Source: Coprinellus micaceus
Lineage: Eukaryota; Basidiomycota; Agaricomycetes; Agaricales; Psathyrellaceae
NCBI GenBank assembly: GCA_951394405.1
Contig: OX596334.1
Coordinates: 4,092,001 to 4,156,000 of the forward strand
Reading direction: 5' to 3'
Length of the DNA stretch: 64,000 nucleotides
Part shown: positions 35,201 to 47,992 of the stretch, in pieces
Layout of the letters: each line of letters starts with the position of its first letter
Numbering within the stretch: position 1 is the first letter of the stretch
Notes under the pieces: model-generated
What the model was told of the DNA's origin: nothing
The model's input: the letters and a program-made list of their open reading frames with translations, nothing else
The model's database searches: none
Translations under genes and position numbers: made by a program

Positions 35201-38200
35201 ACCTGAATCGTGTGCCCCATTCATACCGCATCCCAAATTCCCTTCAGGACCCGGGCAAGGGGAGAGGTTCCCGTGTCCACACGACTCCCATCCGACCTCG
35301 GAGTATTCGGACACCCACCCAGGAAGCATCCAACTCTTCAAGATCCTCGACGAGACTGGTCCACGGCGAAGAAGAAAACCTGCTAGAACGAGCGAACTGC
35401 GCACTCGGCCAAATATTAGAAGGCTATGGGGCGGCTTCAGGTGGTGGAGGACGAGTGTAGCGAGGATATAACGAGCCATGCCACCGGAGTCCTCATCGTG
35501 TTAGGCGCCCCGAGCGGAAGACACGACCGTTCCTATCGCTGCATATCAGAGAGTCGACCCATTCTATAGTACTCGAGTGCCTCGGCGAATAACCACCCTA
35601 CCGATGGGTGTGCCCCCAACAATACGAAGAACCATACAATCCTGCCGTCACCGCTTCGGATGTCACGGTGAGAGTGCTCCCAACGGCGCTGGAACAGAAG
35701 CAGGCGGGTCGAGGGGACAAACATCTAGGAGAGTTGATTGGCAAGGGAAGTGAGCAAGCGAGGGGGGCTGGGGTCTGGGGTATCCTCGCGGACCGGCGAG
35801 GACAGCAGCGGGATAGGGAGGCGAAGGAACAGGAAGGGGGTGGGGGGTTGTAAGGTTGTTGTAAGGAGTGCAGGAGAGTTTCACGAGACCAGGGCGACGG
35901 GTGGGGTGAGTGGAGTGTGGTGGAAGGGCATTGGCACAATGGACATCACAGGAGGGTGCGGGCTGGAAGGGATTGGTCTGCGAAGGGAGAGTGTTGAGTC
36001 GGATGCGCTTCAAAGCCAGGATCATTGGGGTAGAGCGGGAGGAGCAACGGCGGGGCCGATCGAGGGCGAAAACCAGGAAGGCAAGCTTCAAAATCCAAGG
36101 GCCTGGCCTCCGTCGTCTTCGAGCAGCAGATGATGGCCGTGGTCGAGAGCAATATTCATTTCCACGCGCATGCAGAGTGCGGCGGCTTGGCGGAGGGTCG
36201 GCCATCAATCGTCGGTGGCCGATCATCGGTGGTCGAATTGGGAAATGCCCCCTGAACCAAGGCGGCTCTCAGCCTGAAGTGTTTCCTTGCCTTTCCCTCT
36301 TTTCGATCCTGCCTCACTGAACTGCCTTGTCTTGGACCGCATATTCCCTCAATCAACAGTACAGAGGCACTCTGCTTCCCTCCCCATCGACTACGCACCC
36401 GATCGGTGAGATAACATGCAAGGACCGCCGACTTGAGGATACTAGCGTCCTTCAGCATCCGTCCCCGCCCTTCTTCACCACTAGTGCCCCTCGAATTTCT
36501 CAATTGCTGGAGAGGAGGAGTCCCCGGCAGGAAAGGGCTCTCCCTTCAACGTATCCAGCTACCTGACTCACCGTACACGTCATCTCGCGTCCCGCCTGAG
36601 TTTTTCTCATCTTACGCTACTGCTCCGTCTTCTTACCCTGGCTCCTTACGCCTTGCTTTCCCCGATATTGCATAGATTCAATTAGGGAACCCACCATCAT
36701 CTCCCTAGTCGTATCCGTACACCGAGATGTCTACTCACCGACTGCCGTCCTGCATACGCTATACATGTATACCAGTGTCGGTTCAGACCCTCGGACGAAC
36801 ACGATCCTCGATATGACTTTTAGAACATGTACGTAGGTGCTGTCCAATGCCAAAACCCTTGACGCGGATAGAGGCAGAGTGAATATCGCGATTTGTAAAA
36901 GCCAATTGAGGTTGGAAACCACACGTTAATGAGACGACAAGCATCGGGTAGTATTGCTCAATGCCCTACCCTAAGAGCTACTCTCGAGTCCAATCTGGCT
37001 TTATTGTCACCCGCAACAGCCATACCGAGATCTGTCGTGAGTTGGGTACGTCGATGGAACACGGATGCATATTTCAAACGGTAGCTAATTCACCACCTCA
37101 CATACGACTACACCGCTGAATTCGAGGGCCGAAGTTGTGTCGGGAATCTTAGAACGTCGTAAACGCTTTATAAGGTAGAAAAGGCATGACCGTATGCACG
37201 ACCCAAGTACGACCAAGAATGGTATTGGGTTCTACGTTCCGTTTGACGGAAACGAAACCCCCCCCCCCCCGAATGCTGCGTTCGGAAGCGGCGTTCTCTA
37301 CCTGCGGTCTGAGAATGATTATGAGTATACACGAGGGTATGCTGTGCAGGGACAACTCACCAAAGGTAGTGGGGGGGGTTCGCTCAGTCAGATAACACGA
37401 GCTGTCCCAGCGGAAACACGCAAGAGTCATCCTCGCTCCATGATATCTACCTAGTAAAGCAGACCGTCAGACCTCGATCTGATGTGCGTATGGGTTGGGG
37501 AGCTTACCTTTCATGGCTCGATCACCTGCCCACTTCAAGAAAGGTCTTCCGATACCTTGCCTCGTTCCATGACCGCGTTACTCCACATAGACACACATTC
37601 CCGAGTCGGTTCGGCTCGGATTCGGTAGGTGAACGACGCCTAACCGAGCATCTCGTCGAATCGAAGAAGCGGGGGGTCGGTGAGAACCTAACATAGGACA
37701 GTTGGGGGCGACGGTGCCCAGTGAAGGATCGCGCACAACCGGCGTATGAACGACCCGACCCTGTTCTTCAGCCTCCCAGAATGGATTTGGGCTAGATGAG
37801 GCAGGGGGTCCTTTCGACTTTCGGTAATCGAAGTCGTTGTGACCGGCGCGTAATGACGGAAGGCGTCCCTTGCAGAACTACGGGCGAATAACAAACGTCG
37901 CGGGTAGTGATGCTGTGAGGCATAGTGATCGAAGGTGTATGTCTCCGCAGTTCAGAGGTAACGGGAAGGGCAAGGGATGAATGAGGACGCTGGGCGTCGT
38001 GAACCACGGTTGACGATGGTTGAAGAAGCGACATGGTTGAGCGCTTGACCAAGTGTTTGGGAGGTGGGTGTTCGGTCGGGGCGCTGGAGCGGGCTGTTGA
38101 GTGACGGATAAGAAAGGTTGGGAGTCTCCGTCAGGGTGGCGGTGTTGAGCATCGGTTCCTCGGGAGAGTACACCCAAGTATCCCAGAGCTTCTTCATCCA

Positions 38201-40400
38201 TGTCGAGGGCAAGGAAGCTCCAAACGGCAGGGCGATTGCCGAGGTCATTCCACTCCGCGTTGTCAAGCTGGTTGAGTATTTGTTCGACATGGACGAGGGT
38301 AGAGACCCATCTGTGGGAGGCGACGGAGTCAGTGAACGGCAAGGATGTTATTCAAGGAGGGGCTACGGAGAGTATGGAGAAGGCCCAGAGAATCAAGGGA
38401 AGGGGGAATAGCAAGTCGTGAATACGCACAGTTGAGATGAACCAGCCCTACGCGATTCTGCACCATCCTCACCGCCCAACCCCCTCAGACAGTGACCAAG
38501 GCGGAAGGACGTCCAGGATGTAAGGGAGACGTAGATTGTCGCTCTCGGCCCAGAAGATGTACCCAGAAAGTGTGGTCGGTCTGAAGATGGATACTCGGTT
38601 AGACAAAGATGTGCGAGGGATAGGGGAGTTTCGGTCAGAAGGGTAGCGCGGTTGAGGCACACTCACCTGGAGAAGAGTAAGAGCCTTCAGAGGCAGACCC
38701 TCGTACGCCCATGGTCTCTGGTCCGGCTTTCGAGCTCGTATCCTCCTCGAGGCGGATGGTGTCGACGGGCTGCTGGGTGCACACGCGGGAGAGGGACGGT
38801 GGGCCGGTTGTTTAGTCGTGAGGGCGGTGTCGAGTGCTGGGCACAGCAGATCGTTCGGTCGGTGAAGTCGCGTTCATGGTGGTCTCGACAAAGGCGCTGG
38901 TCGTGGCTGGGTGCCGGCGTTATCGGCGATCATTCGTCGGCAAATGGTCGGCTATCATCGGCGCTGGAATATGAAGTGCCCCTGACCGACGAGGCTTTCT
39001 CGTTGCGACCACCACCATGAAACGAAGACCGCTCAACTCGTTCCATCTCCACGCGTCAGGAGTTTCTCAGTTAACTCAGGGACTGTAGCTCATTCAATAC
39101 GCCCTCCGTGCACTATTCCTACCCCGACAACACGCTCCACACTCCTCTCTTCACTCACTCGCCCTAGGCACCACCAATACGACCCTATGGACGAAGAACG
39201 CTGCTGCGGGATCCTTCCTGACCCCACACACGGGTCTTCTCTACGTGCCTAACCACAGCGGCTCACACAGGCGATTTCTTCGACGGGAACCATACGAGTT
39301 CGGAGCCCACCTCTGCAGGTTCGTACTCTCCCATCCTGTGGTTACGCCCCCTTCCTTGATGGCGGAACTCTCACTTACCATCCGTAAAACCTGTCTGATC
39401 CTGTTTCACCTTCAGGATAGCCAAATCTCCATCATCAAGGGTCTTAATTATCCTCAAAACGCACTTCACTGTTCAGGTTACCCCCTATCCCTTCACCCTC
39501 TTCACCTCCGCCATTTATTGTGGAGTTTTAAAGAAGAATGGACTCAATGATGCACGGATTACGCGTCACAAATGGGTGCTTCCTTGGACAGTGCTTATCC
39601 TCCCCTTTTAACGCTCCGTTTCCTTCAGTCCCACCTTCTTTCCCCCGTCTCTCCTGCCCTACTCATCCTGCGCCTTCAATCCACCATCCGAGGGCCGAGC
39701 TCTCCTCGTCCACGTTCACCGACTAGCTCCGCATCATTAGATGTATATATGTCCTCGCCCACGCCAAACGCCACCTCGTTGTCGGTCCTTCACCGACGCG
39801 AAACAGGCTTGAGGGAACTCTGAGATAGGAGGAGACTAGGCAAGGAGCTGAGCGATGCTTGACCTGTAAGAGATACTCCAGGCTATGCGGAGCGAGAATT
39901 CTGTGTCGAAGAGCCCGCACGACGACATACGCCTGACGATACGAGGAGACACCCAGCACCCAGTTCTCCGCCTTTACGCACCGTCCAGATACCAGCCTCC
40001 CGGCGTCCAACCATCACCCTCCACCCTCTAGCTCACAGAGCGCACAAACGCCGGTATCCCCACGACTGCTCTCCCAAAGGCTGACGTCCAGTCCTCACTG
40101 GCTCCAGACGAGGCCAATGTCGGCCGTCTCCCTTCAAAGCTTCACCTCTGGACCCGCTCTGACGCAGCCTCGCCTCGCGAGCTTGTTCGACGCTGGACCT
40201 CATATCCTCCATCTTCCCCCAGCGTTCGCCCTCCCCATTTACTTGGGACCCCTTCGGATCCGAACCAAGGCTGCCCCCAGAGAACAACGCGACTTTCTTC
40301 GTCCTTCGAATGCTAGAACAAGGTACCCGTACCCCCTCAGCGGTTCCTGCTTCGGTGTTCGGTTTCTACGTCTATTGCAGTCCTGGGTGGCCCGGCGATA
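32220..40400. repeat. Long NLR-spacer repeat, copy B (~8 kb)
   Basis: This spacer between genes B and C is colinear, at modest identity, with 47.6-56.5 kb. Anchors include GGTAACGGGGGCG-GGG (32255/47888), AGGTCGTTCC-GG-TCGAGTGA (32336/47970), GATGTTTGAGGGAAGGCGA (32502/49492), the 34090/50820 anchor and GCGCTGGAATA-GAA-TGCCCC (38959/55308). Protein-like scraps on the minus strand (38190-38340, HVEQILNQLDNAEWNDL) are not open in the other copy. It contains no intact gene. It holds a 12-nt C-run at about 37258. Confidence 0.65.
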
Positions 40401-40980
40401 CGCAGGCTATTAGGGTGGCGACGTTTTCGATGATGTGATCGTCTCGGGATGGGCGGACAGGTGGAAGATGTAGTAGATGGCAGGATCGGTGTTGAAGACG
40501 ACAAGAATATAGTTGAATGCGTCTCAACGGGACGAAGGATGGTCTTGCCCAACATGCGCCAGAGACGGATGACTAGTGCGCAGATAATGTGGCTAGGAAG
40601 GTGGGACATTCTTTTCTCGGTGAGAACGCGGAGGCTGCGAGGCAGCCGTATCCGACGCACCGGCTGGTTGGGAGCCTAGTATTTTTCATCCCATCTCCCC
40701 CTATAACGGCGAATTGTGCAATGTTGGTTGAATGCTTGTCCGTGGTCCGTGGGGTCAAGATGTTTGTGCGGGCGCCTATCACCAACGGCGGTTGTAAGCC
40801 CATCATTGCACAGCATTGCCTCTCGGAGGAGGGCGTTAAAGCGTCTTGGTTGGGTCACGAATGCTGAAATGGGGATTGCTGTGTGTTCAGCCTCGTGTTT
40901 GACAGCGCCCAGAGTACTGCACTGTCTGCCATTCTCTCACTTGACGCTCACTTGCTCCGCTCACCGTCTGCTACGAGAAT
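40400..40980. other. Upstream region of gene C
   Basis: No gene is recognised. Overlapping frames on both strands lack motifs. AGCGCC at 40904, about 77 nt before the ATG, may be the gene C version of the 5' element seen in B and D. Confidence 0.35.
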
Positions 40981-43900
40981 ATGTCTTCCAACCCCGAAGT
41001 ACCACACCGTCGCAAGAGGGATCGATTCTTCGCTGGTTTTCGGAAATTCCGTCGATCGCGCGACCCGTCTCCAGGATCGACGCAGGCCAATGCCGAACCG
41101 CGACAAGCATCGAGCAGTGGGGACGACGAGCGCTCTCCAGAGTCTCGAGCTGAACATCTACAGCAAGGACAGAGACCTCATCCCTCTCCACCATCGCAGG
41201 AACCCTCCTCCCCATCCAGTAGTATCGCTGCTTGCAGCTCGTCACCCTCCCCGTCGACCGGGGCAAGGCACGAGGCTGACCCCACATTGAAGATCCCGTC
41301 ACCCACCGGCGCGGACGAGCAGTCCGACCTAGACGTTCAAGAGAGGGATCGGCCAGAGTTACGAGCACCTACGATCCGTGTAGAAGATTACTCAAACCAC
41401 CACCATGGCGACACCTGTAAGTACTCTACCCATTCATTCCCGAGGCGGTTCCCGAACCGCGTTTCCAAACAGACCATACTACCCATATCGTCCACGGTAC
41501 TGCGAACTTCGTCGGGAACGTTACAAATTCAAACATTGGGGGAGGTTCAGGTGAGGAGATCGAATGTCCTCGAATCATATTCGTTTGTAGTAATGCATTG
41601 AACAGTCATTGGGGGTGGCCATGCTGGAAAGATAGTTCAGTATCCTCAGCCCGCACTCGGTGCGTTGGGTCGTCAATCCTCTGACGTTCTGACTAATGTG
41701 ACTTCGATAGACACCCTTTTATGGGAAGGCCTTCCAAGGCAACGGGATGTGAGCGGCCTCGAGAGCAACTCGTACCTGGAGGGCAGCCGCGAGGACGTCG
41801 TGGTGGACTTATTCAACTGGATTGAAGACCCAGCATCGGAGCTCGCTATGTTCGTCTACGGACCTGCAGGACTCGGCAAATCCACACTTGCACGTCACCT
41901 TACTCACCGACTCCATGCAGCTGGTCGTCTCGCCGCCTCCATATCTCTCGGGGGCATACCCTTCGATGCTCGCGGCCCTGAAAGCGTTGTGAAGATGATA
42001 TCTCGGGAGATTGGGGAGACGCATCCCAACGCCATCCCAGCCATTCTCGAAGCCATCAAGTCATGCAAAGGTGCACCGTTGAAGGATCACTTCAAAGCGC
42101 ACCTCTGCGATCCTGTATGCTCCTTGAACCTTGCTCATCCACTTGTCGTACTCTTCGACGCTGTCGATGAATGGGCATCTCACCGCGCCTTCATCGAGAT
42201 GCTCCCTCATTTCAAATCGTCGTCGTTGTCTATCAAATTCATTCTTCTGGGTCGCTCAGATCCTCGGACTCGAGGATTTGAGGATGATTCGATTCGCCCT
42301 TACCTACTGCAACCTGTGTCGGCCGACGTCATGGAGCAGTATCTCAGGAAGGAGTTTGATAGTGTACACTGGGATAATGGAGGACGCCCGCCGTCATGGC
42401 GTATCGCACAGCTTGCGAAGCTTGTCAACGGTCTCTTCATTTGGGCGGCAGTTGTATGCTCCCTCCTCCAAAAGAGGTTGAGCCGCTCCTCCCCCAACGA
42501 CGTCCTCAATTCCATTCTTGACGCTGGACGAGGCCTCGGGGACAATGAGCGATTGGCGACCCTGTATCACCGGGCAATTGTGTGGCTCTTCCCGGATTCT
42601 GAGGACCAAGAGCTCTTTCGGGAGTACCTGGGCGCCACGCTTGCTCTTCAAGAACCCCTCCCGTTGGACGATTTTGCAGGCCTAACAAATCTCCCCATTC
42701 GTGCGATCACCAGGATCCAAGCCGACCTCAAAGTGCTGCAAATTGGGCAAGCTGGCAATGGCGATGGGGTTCTCATGGTTTACCCAGCGAGCAACCTTTT
42801 CCACCTGTCTTTCTTGGAGTACCTGCAAAGTCCGTCAACGCCAGCACGCATCGCCTTCCATATCCCGCTCCTCGACTCCCATTCACAGTTAGCCATATGC
42901 TGCCTCACAGAACTCCCTCGTTTCCTCTCCAACTCTCACAACCTCGACCCCATCGACCTTTCTCCCCAGCACAAATATACCGTGAGGTACCTTGCCACAC
43001 ATATTTCCCTTGGAAGTCCACCAGTATGTCCAGATTCGGCTGTTGAGTGGGAAGGCACACAGTTACACAACCTCCTTCAGCAGATCGGCATCAAAGTGCT
43101 GCTACAGTGGAAATCTCTTCTGATTGAATTGGCCAAGCCTGGGTCAGTGGTAGGGGAGGCAGAGTACACCAACGACGGGGGAGCATTGCTGTTTCAAGAT
43201 GTCGCTGATGCCCTGGGTCCTGGGTCATTCCAGGTAGCTTGCTTGGAGGTCGCAGTGCGGCTTCAACCTAAGGACGTGGATATTTGGGGTGTCCTGGGCT
43301 GGGCATACAACACTGTGGCACAGGAGAGCAGATCCATTGATGCGAGCATGAAAGCTGTAGCCATCCAGCAAACTGCTTTGGATGCTGCAGGTGAAAATGG
43401 GGGGCATGATCGTGCGGAACTTCTCTTTGCCCTCGCAACCTCTCTGGAAACTCGATTTGGAACCACAGGGAAACCGCAAGACCTAACCCACGCAATAGCA
43501 CTTCATCGAGATGTTTGTTCGCGACGCCCCCCAGGCCACAGCAAACACACACAGTCTCTACAGAACCTGGCCACTGCGCTTTACTCCCGCTCTGAGTTAC
43601 CAGGGTTCATGGCCGATGTGGATGAGGCAATTTGTCTGGACAAGGAGGTATTGGAGCAGTACCCACTGCAACATCCAGACCGCACGGATGCTCTCAGGAA
43701 CCTCGCCATCTCCCTCCACCTGTGCTCTGAGCAAACAGGGTCAATACCCGACATCAACGAGGCGATTTGTCTGAAGCGGGAGGTGCTTGAGGATCGCCCG
43801 CAGGGTCATCCAGACCGTGCCAGCGCTCTCGAGAACCTCGCCGCCTCCCTCTACCTGCGCTGCAACAAGACAGGGTCGATTCCCGACATTGACGAGGCGA

Positions 43901-44478
43901 TTCCCCTGTTCAGGGGGGTGCTTGAGCATCACCCACAGGGACATCCAGACCATGCCTACGCTCTCAGGAACCTCGCCGTCTCCCTCCACCTGCGCTGTGA
44001 CGAGACAGGGTCGATTCTCGACATCGACGAGGTGATTCGCCTGAAGCGGGAGGTGCTCAAGCATCACTCACAGGGACATCCAGACCATGCCGAGGTTCTC
44101 AGGAGCCTTGCCGTCTCCCTCCACCTGCGCTGCAACAAGGCAGGATCGATTCCCGACATCGACGAGGCGATTCCCCTGCTCAGGGAGGTGCTCAAGCTTC
44201 GCCCACAGGGACATCCAGACCATGCCGACGCTCTCAGGGGCCTCGCTGGCTCCCTCTGGCTTCGCTTCCTCAAGGTTGGGTCTGTTGACAATCTTACTGA
44301 AACAATCCGTCTGGATAGAGAGGCCCTTGAACTTCACCCACCTGGCCACAAAGAGCACGCTCGGTCCCTCAAGAATCTCGCTATGTCCCTCCGTTCTCTC
44401 TCCAAGAAAACAGGGGACCCTTGTCACAGTGAAGAGGCAGACCATCTGGAGCGGCAGGCACAGGAACTGCGCTCATAA
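40981..44478 (+). CDS. NLR-like NACHT-TPR protein C (3-4 exons, 1093 or 1111 aa, 8 TPR units)
   Basis: Exons 40981-41416, 41473-41550 and 41711-44478 join in phase. The second intron is 160 nt, and inside it 41606-41659 forms a possible 18-codon exon that leaves two introns of normal size. The leader reads HRRKRDRFFAGFRKFRRSRD then PSPGSTQ, a long Ser/Pro-rich part, and VEDYSNHHHGDT. Exon 2 gives YHTTHIVHGTANFVGNVTN. Domains: DTLLWEGLPRQRDVSG, Walker A GPAGLGKST (222-230), Walker B LVVLFDAVDEW (about 316-326), LLGRSDPR, GLFIWAAV and the LQEPLPLDDF winged helix. Then come eight TPR units whose box is PQGHPDHA rather than PPGHADR. It lacks the two C-terminal units (FKPEHLDEALQLS and the last) found in A, B and D, ending ERQAQELRS. 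Confidence 0.88.
41473..41550 (+). other. Short phase 1-1 motif exon of gene C
   Basis: These 78 nt encode YHTTHIVHGTANFVGNVTN followed by SNIGGGS. The acceptor is CCAAACAG and the donor GTGAGG. It is the clearest version of the conserved motif together with gene D. Confidence 0.85.
43400..44470 (+). repeat. TPR-coding array, 8 units (gene C)
   Basis: Units 4-7 (about 43745-44250) are close to identical 126-bp copies (CATCCAGACC, CTCGCCGTCTCCCTCCACCTG, TCGAT-CCCGACAT). The outer units are more diverged. The consensus is distinct from A, B and D, so the units have been homogenised within this gene. Confidence 0.85.
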
Positions 44479-44479
44479 T

Positions 44480-47400
44480 CCTCCGACTAAATGGCCCAGA
44501 TACTCTCCCATCTGCCTCCTTCAGAAGTCTCACCGTCTCCCACCATCCTCATTCAACGCTGTCACACTCTCGTCGCTCCTGACTTTGCCAAGCCTTCCGG
44601 GCGAAGCATCTCGCGCCGTCTCCGGATCCGTGATACGCCACTGTCTATGGCAAGTCAATGGGACAGTCCTTTTCACCCTCTTCTCTCACTCTATCATAGC
44701 CCTGGTGATTTCCCCCATGGACTGGGTTTCCTTGTATTCCTTTCATTTACTACTGTGACCCGCCCTCTTCTTCTCGCACACTGGCCATATTTCTCTTCCG
44801 CGTTCCCGAGCTTCCTTTCTATGCTTTCGCCATATTTCATTTCGTGTTCACTCATGTATTCCTGTCCCTTACGTCTGGTCTCAACCTGGTCCTCATCTCT
44901 ATGTTTCATCCAGCTCTCTCCAATCCTCTCAAGTCATATAGTACGAGGGCTCCTGTCATTCAAGAACACCACCAAATACCGGACACAAACCCTCTTTTTT
45001 CTTTACAAAACATATCTGTCGTCGTCGTTCCCCTTAGATATATTGCACCCTTATACGTACCTATGCACGAACTAGCTCGTCCCAGCCAACCCGGCGTACG
45101 TACGCGCTCTGGATAAATCTTATATGAGGGTCCGCCCCTAAATTGAGCTTGGTAGCGTCACGCACCGTCCCTTCGCTGGAGAACTCATTGAACTTCTGCC
45201 CCCGGTCAGCGTCTCCTCGGGTGCCCACTCACCCAAACCTTCCTATCTCTCCTCCCCCAGCATGGTAGTATGCGCGACGACCAAAGGTACTACGATCAAG
45301 GAGTATGATGCCGTGTCCCATGCCAACGTTGGGCTTCGACTCTTGAGCTTTGGGACGGCAGCCGGGTACAGGGAGGATGAAGGGAGGACGTCGATCTTGG
45401 ACGGGACGCTGGAAGAAAGGCGAAGCGTGGTGGTGGAAGTGTTCGAGCTCGCCATGGAGCGGAGGGGGAAGATGGCGGAGATGCTGATGGGAATGGTGGA
45501 GGAGGAGAGGTCAGCCGACAATGGGGCAGCAGTTTGACGAGCTGTCGCAGGTACCGCCTAGTTAAGCAATTGCGACGGGGCGAGTTCGAAATCGTGACCT
45601 CGGTTGAGATCTTCTCACTGCTGCTGGCGTGGAATGGTGCTCGGAGAGGGTGAGTGGGTTTCCCACTAGACTCAGGACGAACTGGGGTCGCAGTGGGATC
45701 TAGCGAAGATGGGGCTTGTAGTCGCTATCTTGGTCTGCTCCATATCCGTCGCTAGTCATCCCTCTCGCACCTCGGCTCGCCTTCCGTGCTTAAGCTTCCG
45801 ACAATCGAAGATGATCCGTTGGTTGTTTTTTTGAGGCACCGGCAAGGGTGCGTGTTTCACCCTGGTGTTGCTCAGGCGAAGGGGCATGGGGCGCCGAAAG
45901 GATACGGAGGCGGGTGCACGCTGTACGAAATGGCGAGGGTGGGAAGTGAAATGGCGGCGTGCGTTCTGGATAGCTGGATGGCCGGTGAAATCTGCATTTA
46001 GGTGGGTAGGTAGTAGCATGTGGAACGGACTTTGCACTGTGCAAAAATCAGTTGCGCTTGCGGCTATGAAATCGAGGAGTTTACCCCGAGGTCGCAGGCG
46101 CGATCGGCTTCCTCAATATCTCCGGTAACGAGAAAGCGCTCCCTCTTGTCGAGGTTGGTTGCTGTTCGGCTGGGGGGCCTGGGGGGAGGTGGACATTAAG
46201 CCGATGTTTCGAAGAAGAGGAAGATGCGAAAGATAGAACAAGAGAGGGCAAGAGAACGCACCATCCCTGCCATTGGCAATCTAGACAAGACGCGGGGCTA
46301 GAAGCTCTGGACCATCGAGCGTTGACCCAGCGATGTAGTGCGTTCCCTCATAGCAGCTTGCTACTGAGCCCGTCAAACCGGCGTGGGCGAGCGCTTCAGA
46401 GAGACGATGGTTGGAGGAGGAAGAGGTACCGTCGGCCATCAACATCCAGTGGCTGAATGATCGGAAGCGCCCATCCCCAGCAGCCCCTTCGGCAATCTCC
46501 CCATTCGCTTATCTTCAGTTACGCGTAGCGCCCTAAGATACTGGTGTGTCGCATCATCTGCGATCTAACCTTTCCTCCGCCTCAGTCACAACAACGTGTC
46601 CTTCTGAAACCAATAGACGCCTGTACTTCTAATGTAACGGGAATACAGCCTCGCTTTCCTTCAGTATCACTGTGGCTGCCTCCTTCACCTCGGGCTTTGA
46701 ACCAACCCTAGCTTCCCTCGGGCTGGGAACCAGACTCAGAGCTTCCCCATACAACACTCCCCAACGCCCCGACACCCTCATCGTGCTTCCTATCGTTCCC
46801 TGGTGAAGCCAGCACGGCGCAGTGTCGAACGCACGCTTTCGTGCTGTGCGGGTTGGCTCGGCCATTTGAGCGGTATGCTTTCCGACTATTCCCCTTGCCT
46901 CACATCTCAATTTGTCCTGGACCGACATAGGCCCCTATCACAGGGAGTCAGCCCCCGGAAACATGCACGAAGCCTGGAGAATCAGTTCCGGGGCACGGGC
47001 GCTTATTTCGTGTTGGGATCATCCCGCCGGATTCGTCAGAACGCGTGGGCTATGTCTAGTGGTAACCATGCGTGGACCTCGTTTCAATCTTGTGGCGGGC
47101 TTTATTCTTCCCCCGACGTTCCACTGCCTACGTTAGAGTGTGTATTATTCCCATTGTACGTTTTACTAGATGAATAGTAGATACACATCAACATTCGCCT
47201 TCCATTGCTCCACCGTAGCGTAGTAGTCTCATTCTACACCCACCTCCTAGACATGGTATCGTTCTGCCTTCGTGATTCCCCATCGGGCATGCGTCCATCG
47301 TGTGTACGCATCAGCAAATTCACAGATCATTTCCGCACTTTCATCGCTTTCTGGCTCGCCGCAAGCGCAAAAAGCGGAAAAGGTTCCAGACTACACCCGT

Positions 47401-47600
47401 TTTGTAGTCCTTTGCCCCAAAATATCACATCAGTTGTATTCAAATCAGAATACCTGTATTGTCCCTGACTGGTGCAGTTCCCGCTTTTCGAGAAAACGTG
47501 TGTCGCTCATACGGCTTTCGAGCTTTTCAGCTTTTTTGGACTCTCTGGGGCAAAAAAAGTGATTTGTGAGTTTCCTGATGCGGACGCCTTCTCCCTTCAC
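44480..47600. other. Gene C 3' flank and gene-poor stretch
   Basis: 44480-45120 is T/C-rich 3' flank. A 91-codon plus frame (45262-45537) reads KEYDAVSHANVGLRLLSFG and FELAMERRGKMAEMLMG, with a balanced composition; it has no known family and no visible neighbour exon, so coding is uncertain. 45550-47200 shows only short frames. 47240-47580 is locally AT-richer with AAAGCGGAAAAGG-type words. Nothing else can be supported. Confidence 0.3.
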
Positions 47601-47605
47601 AGTGC

Positions 47606-47914
47606 TCAGGCTGCCTCACCGTCATCGACATCCCCCTCCAATGGCGCCCCATTCTTCTCCAATATCTTCCTAACCCACTCGTCTCTCAGGATGTGCACAT
47701 CGTCCTTGATGACGGTGGATCGCCTGCCGGTTCTCACCGCAAGCAGGATAGATCGCATCGCCATCCTGGCTGCGAGTAAAACAAGCGCTCCGCATCCTCC
47801 CCGAGGTGCGTAGGCCCCACAGAGCCGCTGCAGGAAAATTCGTAGGCCGTCGATTGTGGTGGACGGTTCCATCGAGCCTCCGAGCGAGGTAACGGGGGCG
47901 GAGGGGGTCGACAT
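47606..47914 (-). other. Open frame, possible C-terminal exon of an unknown protein
   Basis: A 102-codon minus frame has a protein-like composition: GLRIFLQRLCGAY, ALVLLAARMAMRSILLA, DDVHILRDEWVRKILEK and an acidic end. The homologous part of spacer copy B (about 32150-32320) keeps parts of the DNA but not the frame. It may be the last piece of a gene whose body decayed in the spacer. No family is recognised. Confidence 0.25.
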
Positions 47915-47992
47915 CTGGGGACCATCGTCGTTCCTCCGTCGCTGCTATTACATAGCGACATTTGCATCTAGGTCGTTCCTGGTTCGAGTGAT

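Noticed and set aside
37258..37272. C-run as a regulatory element
   Set aside because: A simple homopolymer; the matching place in spacer copy A lacks it, so it is probably slippage.
32220..40400. Genes inside the long spacers (for example 38190-38660 minus, 34867-35470 plus)
   Set aside because: The frames are not conserved between spacer copies B and C, and no domain is recognisable.
43740..44250. CRISPR-like regular repetition
   Set aside because: The 126-bp periodicity is the coding TPR array in an open frame, with no spacers; the genome is eukaryotic.
47240..47600. AT-richer stretch as a second inserted element
   Set aside because: I could not find inverted ends or a target duplication.
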